A DNA stretch of 64,000 bases from Craterostigma plantagineum. Its lineage: Eukaryota > Streptophyta > Magnoliopsida > Lamiales > Linderniaceae. Location: assembly GCA_027422505.1 (NCBI GenBank), contig JAPQWV010001062.1, forward strand, positions 1 through 64,000, in the 5' to 3' direction. Made by a program: the position numbers and the translations under genes. Numbering within the stretch: position 1 is the first letter of the stretch; every line of letters begins with the position of its first letter. Shown here piece after piece: positions 36,001 through 47,205 of the stretch. The notes beneath the pieces are model-generated. The model saw only the letters and a list, made by a program, of their open reading frames with translations, had not been told where the DNA came from and ran no database searches.

Positions 36001-36709
36001 TCCGAAATTAAATACTCGTATTCATGTAGAAAATACCTGCGAACTGGGGGAGAACATCTAAGACTGAAATGGTTGGTTTTATCATGCATTCTACATAAGA
36101 ACATTGATCCTCATCAACACCACAAAATTAGTTTTCTAGCCACCTCACTTTCGTTTACGGTCGAGTACTTGAATTCAATAATAAAATACCTAAATCAAGG
36201 TCTAAAGTACATAACTCCAGGAAATAACTACTCATATCCATGTAGAAAATACCTGCGAATTTGGGAGAACATCTGAGACTGAAATGGTTGGTTCTATCAA
36301 GCATTCTACATAATAGGAACATTGACCCTCATCAACACCAGAAAATTAGTTTTCTGGCCACCTCACTTTCGTTTACGGTGGAGTACTTGAATTCTATAAT
36401 AAATTACCTAAATCAAGGTCTAAAGTGCTTAATTTCAGAAAATATACTCATATTCATGTAGAAAACACCTGCAAAGTGGTGGAGAACATCTAAGACTGAC
36501 ATGGTTGGTTTTATCAAGCATTCTACATAATAGGAACATTGACCCTCATCAACACCAGAAAATTAGTTTTCTAGCCACCTCACTTTCCTTTACGGTGGAG
36601 TACTTGAATTCTATAATAAAATACCTAAATCAAGGTCTAAAGTACTTAATTTCCGAAATTAAATACTCGTATTCATGTAGAAAATACCTGCGAATTGGGG
36701 GAGAACATC

Positions 36710-37006
36710 TGTTAGGATATTTAGATATTGTGTCAATAGTTTAAGTCTTGAGATTAATATTGTAATTATCCTTTATTTTGGGCTTTGGACTAGAATGTAA
36801 TTATTTAATCTTTAGTCTTTGGGCCTTAATATACCTAGGGTTAATGTGGTATATAAGGTTTTACCAACACAATTTGAAAGGTAATCAAAGATCAAAAGGC
36901 TAAACTCATTTTTCACACAATACACACACTTGAAGGTGAGAACCTCTCCCTTTTTCATTCCACCAAAGCCTCTTTGATTTCTTGTTTGGTGCAATCGGGA
37001 CCAACA
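36710..37006 (+). repeat. 5' LTR of copia element 1 (297 bp)
   Basis: The segment starts TGTTAGGATATT and ends GGGACCAACA. It is about 90 percent identical to 53424-53716 by eye. TATATAAG at 36850-36857 is a likely TATA box. The LTR interrupts a satellite monomer at GAGAACATC. Confidence 0.93.
36850..36857 (+). promoter_or_regulatory. TATA box of copia 5' LTR
   Basis: TATATAAG lies in a conserved GTGGTATATAAGG context, and the same is found at 53565-53572 in the 3' LTR. It lies about 150 bp before the LTR end, which is suitable for a Pol II start inside the LTR. Confidence 0.65.
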
Positions 37007-37008
37007 AG

Positions 37009-37020
37009 TGGTATCAGAGC
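37009..37020 (+). other. Primer-binding site of copia element 1 (tRNA-Met)
   Basis: TGGTATCAGAGC starts two bases after the LTR end CCAACA. It is complementary to the 3' end of initiator tRNA-Met. Confidence 0.93.
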
Positions 37021-38505
37021 AAACGTGGATCGATCTGCATTTATTTGAATCCAGTTTCGTTCGATTCCGAGAAAGATCAAAGGTGTTTTGGTTAAAAAAT
37101 CACTTTCGCGCATTTTGAGCTCGTTTTGGCGTATCAATGCTTTGTTTTTGTGTTTAAAACCTTCCCCCAGATCGATTCTATGCCTAAAATGTTTTTAAAA
37201 CACTTTTGGATCAGTTTTAACGAGTTTTGAGCAAGATTGAAGCAAAAATTTTTCAGAAAAAGTCATCTCGGCCATTCTCTGTTTTTGGTCGATTTGACCT
37301 GCCTTTTGTTGTTTTTAGCTCACAAATCGGTCGACTAGGTGTTTAGGGAAGATTTTCTGAAGTTCTGGATCAAGTTTGAGCGATTTTGGTTGAGATTTGT
37401 GTGAAAACGGACAATTTTCTGGTAAAAACTCGCGATAAGCAATGGAACAGTACATTGATGTTCTTGCCCCCGAAACTTTTTGCTGAGTGTTCAAGTCCGC
37501 GAAAGTTCCATATCCGCGAAATTTGATTCCGAGAATAGATCTAAAACCGCAAAAATTTTCACTCTCACTGCATTTTTTCTCAACTGCCTATTTTCAAAAT
37601 CCGAGAAACCTTACATCTGCGAAATTTGCTTACTCTTCATAATCCGAGAAACTCTATACCCGAGAAAGCTTATTTTGAGAATTTTTCTGAGCCGCAAAAT
37701 TTTACAGCCGATAACGTTTCGAAACTCTTCATATTCCGAGAAATTCTATACCCGAGAAAGCTTATTCCGAGATTTTTTCTGAGCCGCGAAATTTTTCAGC
37801 AGAGAACTTTTTGAAATTTTATATCCTAGAAATTCTCAGTCGAGAAAGTTTCTTTCTTCCGAGAATTTTTTTCGAGAAACTTTCTCAAATCACACTTCAA
37901 CCCACGATACTTCTTCCAACATAAAATTCGTTCTCAAACCTGAAAATTCTCAAGACTGAGAAACTTTCTCACATGCGAAATTCTAAAAAAAAAAAAAAAA
38001 TCCGAGAAATTAATTTTCAACTGAGAATTTTTTTTCTTCCGAGAATTTCTCTTTGAAACTCACGAAACACCGAATCTCTCAACAAATAATTTCTCGGGTA
38101 ATTCTTCAGACAATCACGTCTCTTCAAACTGCGAATTTTTCTGACGTGTTAAATGTTTCTCGTGTTAACATATTTTCTCGTATTACATTCTTTCTCGTGT
38201 TGAAATTTTTTCGTCGAACCTTTCAAAGTCTTGATCCTTACACTTTAATCCTATCCCCCTATATCACCATTGACAAAACTTACCCCTCAAAATCGTTTTT
38301 TAAATTTCTAGAACTTCTCCGAACTTCAAGATATATTTTCCCTTCATACGCTTTCGACCATCACACACGTTCACCTAGTTCTCAGAAATCCTTTAAACGA
38401 TTTTTCTCAAACTCTACTCGTTAAACTTATATTTCTCATCTCGTTCGTTACGAACCCTCTTATCGATACAAGATCAAAACCACGGACGATTCGACTGCAC
38501 CAACC
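37021..38505 (+). other. Long gag leader with GCGAAA/GAGAAA motif array
   Basis: About 1.5 kb separate the PBS from the gag start. From about 37490 to 38110 the sequence is full of CCGCGAAA, CCGAGAAA and GCGAAATTT motifs at irregular spacing, with an A-run of about 17 near 37985. I see no conserved protein here. The motif style matches the spacer at 45650-47060, before the accessory ORF. Confidence 0.75.
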
Positions 38506-41440
38506 ATGTCTGCCACAAATGACACCTCAACAGTGGGCTCCGACACCAGCCCTCCGATGCTGCGACAAGGCGATTACAGCATATGGACAAACAGGTTCCT
38601 CACGTTCATCAGGAACAAAGGCGCACCACTCTCTCAGTACCTACTGGACTCCATCTTCAACGGTCCAGCACAGTTCTGGACAGTCATCCCTGCTCAACCA
38701 AACGCAAACCCTCCCATGGATGAACGCCGCACTCCAAGAGGTCCCATAAATGAGAATGAAGAGGCTCGCCTACAGGCCGATGAGACTGCCAAAGGATATC
38801 TCTTCCAAGCTATGGGCAACGAAGACTAGACTCACATCGAGTGCTGCACAACTGCCTAGGAAATATGGGATGAACTCGTGGAAATCATGGCAGGCACAAC
38901 TGAAAGTGCTCAGGGGAGGAAATCAGCATGTCTCTCACAGTATGAACACTTCCAGGCCTATGAAGGAGAGGAACTGCGTGACACATACCTCTGATACTTG
39001 AAGGTCATCAATGAACTCAAGAAAGCCAGGATCTCGAGGGACAAATTCGATATCAACAACCGCTTCCTTGGTAGCCTCAAACCACATTGGGGCAATGCAA
39101 TCGTGATGATGATTCAGAGTAAGGACCTCTCTAACACCTCCATCCATGCTCTCTACGACAGTCCGTCTGCCTATGCTCCTTACGTGCATCCCTAGTCCAC
39201 CAACACTCGAGTCGACCCACTGGCTCTCCTCTCGAACAAGACTACCGAACGATCTTCCACCTCTAAGACCAAACAGAACAAAGGGAAGCTACCAGCTGTT
39301 ATATCTGACTCCTCCTCGGGATCCGAAGCTGATATAGAATCCGATGAAGATGTTCGTGATCTACGCAAACAACTGGCAATGCTCACAAAGATGGTCTCAA
39401 AGAAGATCGGGAAAAAATCCTCATCCTCCTCCAATCGCCAAAGAACCTTTAGCGGCACCAAAAAGACCACTCCCACGGAGGAAGCTAAGCCGACAAAGAA
39501 AGAGGAGGAATCAGCACCTCAAAAGTCTTTGAAGTGCTTTCGGTGTGGAAAGTCAGGCCACTTTGCCAAGGAATGCCATGCCCCACGCGTGAAGGACTCT
39601 GGCCACTACGACCGTATGGCCAGAATGACCCGCAAAATGGAAAGTGGGAAAGTTCTACTCACCGAAGAAGCTGAATGGGAGAACGACACTTCAGAAGACG
39701 AGGAGCCTAAGGATGAAGATTGCTGCATGGCAAGGCTGATCGAACAGGACGAGGACGAGGAGATGGGTAACACCGATGAGAACACAGCTAAGACTCCTTC
39801 CAACACTGAGTCTGAGGTACGAATTTCACAACTCGATGATGTGGTTAATCACCGACACACCATTAACAAACCCACCGTAGACGCTAAGGATTATAATGAA
39901 CTTAAGCTAAAATTTGAAAACAACTATGCCTTACTTAGTCTAAAAGTAGAAGAGCTCGCTCGTGCAAACGAACGTCTAATGGCCTCTGAAGCGTTAGTCA
40001 AACATCTGCAAAGCAAGAATAAACAAAGTGAGACTAAGGTTAAGGAAACCACACTGGCCATTAGTTCATGTGAAACATCTCGTCTCCTGACGGCCTCCCA
40101 ATATGAACTACTTACAAAGGAAAGAGTTAGACTATACCAAAAGGTGAAAGAACTTGAAGAGCAACTTCACCTTAGAAAAAGAGCCGCACACATCTTATGC
40201 CTATTGAACCAACCAGTTGAAACAGAATTCTACGATGCCCGGATGGGAATCGGCCTGGCCAGCAACTGCGATCCAATGCCGCTAATTGTTAAAAGGTATA
40301 ACATGTACAGTACATTATTCCTACAAACGAGGAAGGGTACTCCCTCACAGCTCATGCCGTTTGTAAGATCCTCCTCCTTTGTCTTGTCGGAAGAAAAGAG
40401 GGAAAAGAACATTCTCTCGGCAGAAATCGCATACGACTACGCAGAATTGAACACTAGCTACAAAACTAAAAAGCCTTCACTCACTGAGGACATTAAGTCT
40501 CAATTCCCAACCGAAGAACAGGAAATTGCTTTTCGAGAAGCACTTTCTCGCATCTATATCCCGGAGAAACTCCTGGTTATTGCAGAACTAGAACGAACCC
40601 TAGAATTAGAGCGGAAAACCTTTGCAAAAGAGCGAGAAGATCTACTGAGCAAAATCTTTACCCTAGAGCAATTTCACAATACGAACAAACCCTCTACGTC
40701 GAGTCAAGTACCCGATTCTCAAACATGTAAATGTAAGAGGACTGCGAAGATGACTCCTGAAGCTGACATATGTTCAAACACTAACTCTCGTATTGGATAC
40801 AGGGAATGTGAGTTCGACGTCTTTGGAAGAGAGTTCGTATGAAATAAAGGAGAACCCGCTCTTCGATGACAAGATGAAAAGACCATCCTATGTTCGTCTT
40901 TCCTCTCTATGTACTGAATCCCAACATCTTAAGGACGTAGACAATTATGTTACCAAAACTTATCTTTCCTTTACCAAACTAATGTCTATGTGTTGCTGCA
41001 ATGAATTTATTCTTCCACGCTTTCATGAATATGAGACACACGAACACGCTACACTCCGACCAAACAAGCGAACCTCCTCTACGACGCCTTGGCATTCTCC
41101 CAGTACGTCTAAGCCTACGGTTAAGCGAAAACGCCTTCCGATGTGGAATACAAAGTCACCTACTACTCGCAAGCAAAAGACGGCTAAAACCGAAGGACGA
41201 CAACAACAACCAAAATCCCCACGCCAATTCATGAATAAGGCAACGTATATGCAAGCGCAAGTTAGGCAAATATGGGTTAGAAAAACCATAATCCCGCCTC
41301 ATCAAACAAATCACAAAGGGAAAGCTAAATTAGATCCAACACAACCTGATTTAGACCACACATTTCCCATTAAGCGCATGAAAATTTTACTTGTATCACA
41401 AGAAGGTCCCGTCCGTAAACGGGGACCCAATGTTTGCTGA
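38506..41440 (+). pseudogene. gag: Copia element 1 Gag (decayed)
   Basis: This Gag-like reading starts at ATG 38506 (MSATNDTSTV). It has in-frame stops near 38827, 38857, 38992 and 39193 and a frame change near 40793-40842. The N-terminal part has the copia gag fold (FWTVIPAQP, EIWDELVEIM, EGEELRDTYL). A zinc knuckle CFRCGKSGHFAKEC lies at about 39535-39577, followed by an acidic stretch, long heptad-like coiled coil (about 39880-40180) and a basic tail (RQIWVRK, near 41260). This long Gag with a coiled-coil extension resembles Sirevirus Gag. The reading ends at TGA 41438-41440, immediately followed by a second TGA. The minus-strand element at 61294-63940 is its relative and supports the alignment. 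Confidence 0.85.
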
Positions 41441-41455
41441 TGATTGCAGGTCTGT
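41431..41455 (+). promoter_or_regulatory. gag/pol junction: stop codons plus 3' splice-site-like TTGCAG
   Basis: Gag ends in TGATGA. Four bases on is TTGCAG followed by GTCTGTCATGTGTGG, where the protease reading begins in the same frame as gag. CTGAT upstream resembles a plant branch point. The other copia element has the same layout at 61276-61300 (CTAACCTGAT, TTTTGCAG, GTCCGTC). Splicing or stop-codon readthrough could connect gag and pol. Neither is shown by sequence alone. Confidence 0.5.
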
Positions 41456-44400
41456 CATGTGTGGTATCTAGACTCGGGTTGCTCCACACACATGACGGGG
41501 AACAAGGAGCTGTTGAGCAACTTCTCCGAGCGCTATCTCGGAAGGGTCTCCTTCGGAAACAGTCAAATGGCGCCAATTCTCGGAACTGGTGATCTCGTCC
41601 ATGAGAAACTGACGATTAAGGGCATCTCTTATGTCTAGGGTTTGAGCTATAATCTTCAGCATTGGTCGTCTGCGACAAAGGATACAAGGTTCTCTTGGAA
41701 TCTGACATCTGCAGCATTATAGATGCCTCGAGACAGCCTCTTCTTTCTGGAACGCGCACGTCTCACCTTTACGTACTCAATCTTACGACCTCTCGACCAA
41801 TATGCCTTCTCTCTCGAGCTGCACCCAAGTTGAACGATCTATGGCACCGGCGTCTTTCACATCTCAATTTCAAGACCATCAACAAACTGGGTCAGAATAA
41901 ACTCGTCAACGGTCTACTCCAACTGACATATCATAAGGAACACCTCTGCTCTGCCTGTGAATTGGTGAAGATGAAGCGATCGTCCCACATCTCCAAGGAA
42001 ACGCCGTCCTCTAAGCTCATCCTTGAGCTCTTACACATGGATCTATTTGGCCCAATGCCTACGGCTACACTCGGAGGAAGACGGTATATTCTTGTGATTG
42101 TCGACGACTTCTCACGCTATACGTGGACGAAACTCGTTCGCACAAAGGATGAAGTTCCTGATTTAATCATCGAGTTTGTTGTTACGTCCCAAACTCTTCA
42201 CCAACAGAAAGTTCGGATTATCAGAACAGACAATGGAACTGAGTTTAAGAACAAGAAGCTCAGTGATTTCTATGCCACTCAGGGCATCACCCAGCAGTTC
42301 TCAGCTGTGAAGACACCGGAATAGAATGGTGTCGTTGAGCGTAAGAATAGAACACTAGTTGAAGCAGCTAGGACTCTCCTCATCCAATCCGGACTTCCTC
42401 ATTCACTTTGGGGTGAAGCTATTCAAACGGCTTGTTACACACAAAACCGGGCTTCCATCCACAAGAGATTCAACCACACCCCATACGAGATGCTGAATAA
42501 CCGTTGTATCCCAGATACATCTTATCTAAGGGTCTTCGGTTGCCGATGTTTTGTGGCCAATGATCGCCAACATCCTGGGAAGCTTGATCCAAAAGCACTT
42601 GAAGGCATCTTTTTTGGATATTCGCTGAACTCAAAGGCATACAGAGTCTATCTTAGGGAGAAACGATCAGTAATAGAGAGCACAAATGTCACCTTTGACG
42701 AAAGCGAAGGCGACCTCATGGCTTCTGCTCATATCAGTCCAGAACCAGGTCTTCTACAGTCGTTGACAAAAGATCAACTTTCAACGACGGGAACTTCCTC
42801 ATCTGAGGGCAATTCTGGTGAACTGGATCTCGACCTGCTCTTCGAGTACTTCTATCCAGTCCCCAAGACTCCCGTCGCCACCACTCAAACTACCGCTGCA
42901 CACACCCCACCTACACCACCAGCTATCGGCGATGATGTCGTCCCGCCAAACTTGGAAGATCTCAATCTCAATGAAGACGACATTTTACCCAACCCTGGGA
43001 ACATTGTTGATCCTAATGCTGAACCGTTTCAATCTACTACGGTTGAGATCTCTTCTTCGGACACCGGACCCCAATCTAATGAGCCTCCAACCGATACAAA
43101 TGCGGCCAGCTCCTCTCAGACCAATATACCACTTTGGGCTCGCTCTCATCCTACAGATTAGATTATCGGGGATCCCACATCTAGTGTTTCGACGCGTTCG
43201 GCTACAATGAATGAAAGTCTGTTTGCTTGCTATCTCAGTCAAGCCGAACCATCACGAGTAGCTGAAGCTCTCAACGATCCTGATTGGCTGATTGCAATAC
43301 AGGAGGAAATAAATCAGTTTGAACGTTTACAAGTTTGGGAACTCGTACCACGACCTCACAATAGATCCATTATCGGCACAAAGTGGATCTTCAAGAACAA
43401 AAAGGATGAAGACGGTGTTGTCATTCGCAATAAAGCAAGACTTGTGGCTAAGGGGTACAACCAACAAGAGGGCATCGACTACGATGAAACTTTCGCCCCA
43501 GTTGCCAGGATCGAAGCCATACGAATTTTTCTTGCCTTTGCTGCTCACAAGAACTTTAAAGTCTACCAAATGGACGTGAAGACTGCATTTCTGAATGGAT
43601 TTCTCAAAGAAGAAGTGTACGTTGACCAACCTGAAGGGTTCTTGAGCGAAGAGTTTCCTCATCACGTATATCGACTCTACAAGGCCCTCTATGGACCAAA
43701 ACAGGCTCCCCGAGCTTGGTATGACGTCCTTTCAGACTTCCTTGTTCAGTCTGGATTCAAGAAAGGATCTCTGGATACAACTCTCTTCACCAAGCGGAGT
43801 GGCCCGGACATCATGATTGTACAGATTTATGTCGATGACATCATTTTGGAACGACTGAACCACAACTGTGTGAAGAGTTCGCAGAATAGATAAAAGAGAA
43901 ATTCGAAATGAGTATGATGGGCGAGCTGAATTTCTTTCTTGGTCTTCAAGTAAAGCAACTCCCCAACGAAATCTTCATCAATCAGTCCAAATACATCCAT
44001 GACATCCTCGAGAAATATGGAATGAAGGATGCTAAGACTGCTGCTACACCTATGTCACCCTCTGGCCGACCCGATGCGGACCCATCTGGTGCTCCCGTTG
44101 ACCAAACCGTCTATCGTGGGATAATAGGCTCTCTTCTGTACCTCACTGCTAGTCGACCGGATATCGTTCTCTCGACAGGAATCTGCGCTCGGTTTCTGGC
44201 TACACCTAAGGAATCCCACGTCACTGCTGTCAAAAGGATTCTCCGCTATCTCAAAGGAACACCCAATCTCGGTTTGTGGTACCCCACTCGATCGGACTTC
44301 AAACTGGTTGGATTCTCTGACTCGGATTACGCAGGATGCAAGATGGATAGAAAAAGCACCTCTGGAGCTGCACACTTCTTGGGCGGTAAACTCTTGAGTT

Positions 44401-44774
44401 GGTCATCTCGAAAACAAAACTGTGTCTCAACTTCGTCGACGGAGGCAGAATATGTCGCCGCCGCTAGTTGCTGTTCACAGCTTTTGTGGATGAGAACCCA
44501 ACTACGAGATTTTAATTTTTATGTTGATAAAATTCCCATTTATTGTGACTCTAAGAGTGCGATTGCAATGACGAGTAATCCCGTACATCACTCGAGAACG
44601 AAACACATAGATATTCGTCACCACTTCATCAAAGAACATGTCGAACAAGGGACGATTGAATTGCACTACGTCACAACCGAAGATCAGCTCGCCGACATTT
44701 TCACAAAACCGTTGGATGTCAAACGATTCCAACACCTTGTGACTAGGTTGGGCATGTTGAATCTTCAGTTGTGA
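41444..44774 (+). pseudogene. pol: Copia element 1 Pol: protease, integrase, RT, RNase H (decayed)
   Basis: Domains in order: protease with LDSGCSTHM (about 41468); pre-integrase zinc region LWHRRLSHLN...CSAC (about 41840-41960); integrase core with LLHMDLFGP, DDFSRYTW and RTDNGTEF (about 42030-42240); reverse transcriptase with [23 protein letters not shown] (about 43430-43500) and YVDD at 43828-43839; RNase H with DSDYAGC and STEAEY (about 44310-44460), finishing SNPVHHSRTKHIDIR and the stop at 44774. Integrase before RT is diagnostic of Ty1/copia. Breaks are TAG near 41636, an indel near 41655, TAG at 42322 and 43159, a frameshift just after YVDD (about 43850), and a further TAG near 43891 in the resumed frame. 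It is non-functional as it stands. Confidence 0.92.
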
Positions 44775-44862
44775 TCAATCAACCCTACATGAACTTTTGA
44801 TGAAGTGTACATATGTCTTTCCACTTTACTCCAGTTTCTATGTGTCTTCTGAATTATGTCTC

Positions 44863-44982
44863 TTAAGGGGGAGTTTTCGATTAAGGGGGAGTTTCTGTCT
44901 TTTTCTAAAAAGGGAGTTTTCGATTAAGGGGGAGTTTATGTCTTTTTCTAAAAAGGGAGTTTAGATTAAGGGGAGTTTCTGA
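44863..44982 (+). repeat. PPT-like tracts in 43-bp tandem repeats, just after pol
   Basis: TTAAGGGGGAGTTT recurs about three times, interleaved with AAAAAGGGAGTTT, in units of about 43 bp. It lies about 90 bp after the pol stop. This resembles the end of a normal copia element (PPT before a 3' LTR), but the actual 3' LTR is 8.4 kb further on. Similar tracts follow pol in the second element (57761-57801). Confidence 0.78.
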
Positions 44983-47205
44983 TCAAACCTATTTAAAAAA
45001 AAATATAGTTTGGGTTGAAATTTTAAAGTTTGGTCAAAATAAGACAAGATTGGACAAATTAAATTTTGGATTGAATTCTTAATCTTTTTGGTCAAACAGG
45101 GTCAAAATTGGACCAATTGAACTCCAATTGGATCCAATTTTGACCAAGCCCGCGAAATTCATCTCAGTTGTGGTTTTGACCAAGCCCACGAATTTCGGCC
45201 CATTTACCCTAATTTTCGCATGAACAGTCACAAAACCCCTAAAACCAAAAAACCCTTAATGTTTTTCACAATCCTAAAAATTCCCGAGAAAAAATTCAAA
45301 AATTTCGCAACCCTTTTTCCGAAAATTTTCACAACTCCTCGCATCGTCGTCGTCGTCAAATCTGCATTCAAATCCGTTTCCTGCTAACTCCATTGTCGCA
45401 AATCAGCTTTTCGGTATGAATACACCTCAAATAAACCGATTTCCGTTCGTTTTATCCTGTTTTTGCCCCGTTTTGTTAAATCTGTTAGGTTAAAATTAAT
45501 TTTTCTCGGCTTTAAATCTGACGCATGTTAGGTTCTTTGTGTTTAAAACCCCCAAATATGCATTGCCCGTCCAATTTCGAGTCGATTGAGTCCAGATTAT
45601 TGCATTTTGGGTAAGATTTGAGTAGGTCTAAGGCAAAAATTCATTGCGTCGTTTCGAACGTCTTCGGACAGTGTTCTTCACCGAGAAAATTTTCAGAAAA
45701 CGCTAGATTTTCGCTGCTACAGTAAGATAGGTCCCGCGAAAGTTTTTATCCAAAATTCCTCACGATTAAATTTCCCTGCTACAGTACGTGAAATCCTGCG
45801 AAAATTTTATCCGAGAAAATCTCCAGAAACTTGCTTTAAACATTAGTTTTTCGCCGCTATAGTGAGTAAGGCCCCGCGAAAATTTTTATCCGAGAAATTT
45901 CTTGCGTTAATATTTTCGCTGCTACAGTGACTAAGGTCCCGCGAAAGCTTGTATCCGAGAAATTTCTTGAGTTAAAAATTTTTCGCTACTACACTGACTA
46001 AGTCCCGCGAAAGTTTTCATCCGAGAATTTTCTTACGATTACAACTTTTGCTGCTACAGTGAATCATGCCCCGCGAAATTTTCATACACATCACTTCATA
46101 TTACACATTTTCGCATCTCCAGTATTTCGCAACTACAGTGACTCAAAAATTTCAACCCCAGAAATTTTATCACTTAAGCAGATTTTCTTCAAAGCTCCAT
46201 CACTCTGCGAAACTCCCATATCACTTGAGAAAATTCAAAACTTGCGAAATTGTTGCTAACTTGAAAACTTTTTCTACCTGCGAAAATTTAATACCGTTTT
46301 TAGAACATATTTTCACCGCGAAATTTTTGGATTACATGCAAAAAAAAAAGAAACATTAACACTACATGCGAAAATTTCCTCTGAATGCGAAATTTCCTTG
46401 CTATATGCGAAAATTTCCTCTGAATGCGAAATTTCCTTGCTATGCGAAAACTTACTCTGAATGCGAAATTTGCTTGATATGCGAAAATTAACATTACGTG
46501 CGAAATTTTTGAACGACTTGTGAAAGTCCATAACCTGCGAAAATTTTTTACATGCGAAATGTTACTCTAAATGTGAATTTTCTCACGACATGTCTATGTG
46601 CCATAACTCGCGAAAATTTTTCAATTACATGCGAAAATTTTGGATAACTTGAATGCGAAAATTTCCCAATATATGCGAAATCTTACTCTATCTGCGAAAA
46701 TTTTCTCGGCATGCCTACATATTATAATCTGCGAAACTTTAACACTACATGCGACATAATACACCATCTGCGAAAATTTCTCTCGACTTGTCTATGTGTG
46801 ATAATTAGCGAAATTTCCATTACATGCGAAAATTTTTGATAACTTGTGAAATTTCATAATCTGCGAAAAATTTTCCACTACTTGCAAAAATTTCCCACTC
46901 ATGCGAAACTGTCCACTGAATGCAAAATTTCCTTAACTTGCGACAATTTTCCTACATGCGAAATTCTACACTACATGCGAAAATTCTCTTCGGCTAGCTC
47001 ATTTACCAAAATTTTCGCATATCACATGAACACCTTCAATTCAAAAATTTTCTAAGTACTGAAAAATTTCGTTTAACTTCCTAAAAATGTCGATGTTTTC
47101 ATTTACAATTTGAGGCTACCTTCATTTCACCCACGACTTACTAATGTCCATGTTCTCACAATTTAATCCATACTAATCTAATTACAATTACTGTCGAGCA
47201 CAGAT
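44983..47205 (+). other. Spacer/leader before aORF with TGCGAAAATTT motif array
   Basis: No gene is seen in this stretch. The first 600 bp are A+T-rich. The part around 45360-45700 resembles the gag leader in wording (GTGTTTAAAACC followed by GAGTTTTGAGCAAG-like text). From about 45650 to 47060 the short motif GCGAAA(A)TTT recurs dozens of times, often as CATGCGAAAATTT or CCGCGAAAGTTT or GCTACAGTGA repeats. The array ends about 150 bp before the aORF start. Confidence 0.75.

Larger units (their letters stand above)
25161..36709. repeat. Satellite array, right block
   Basis: This continues the same satellite family as 1-13839, beginning mid-monomer at the insertion site and ending abruptly at the LTR of the copia element (GAGAACATC then TGTTAGG). 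It is dominated by a 1.95-kb higher-order repeat up to about 33058, then more irregular monomer order to 36709. Small local duplications are present, for example GATC near 25497 and AACTC near 26065. No gene is seen. Confidence 0.97.

Noticed and set aside
1..36709. Many open frames of 60-318 codons in the satellite, on both strands
   Set aside because: They are copies of the same monomer read in frame because the monomer is 219 bp. No domain, no codon bias and no independent start context are visible.
1..36709. Proof of centromere identity
   Set aside because: A HOR-organised satellite is compatible with a centromere, but no CRM-type element is present (the gypsy element is Tekay-like) and no chromatin data are available.
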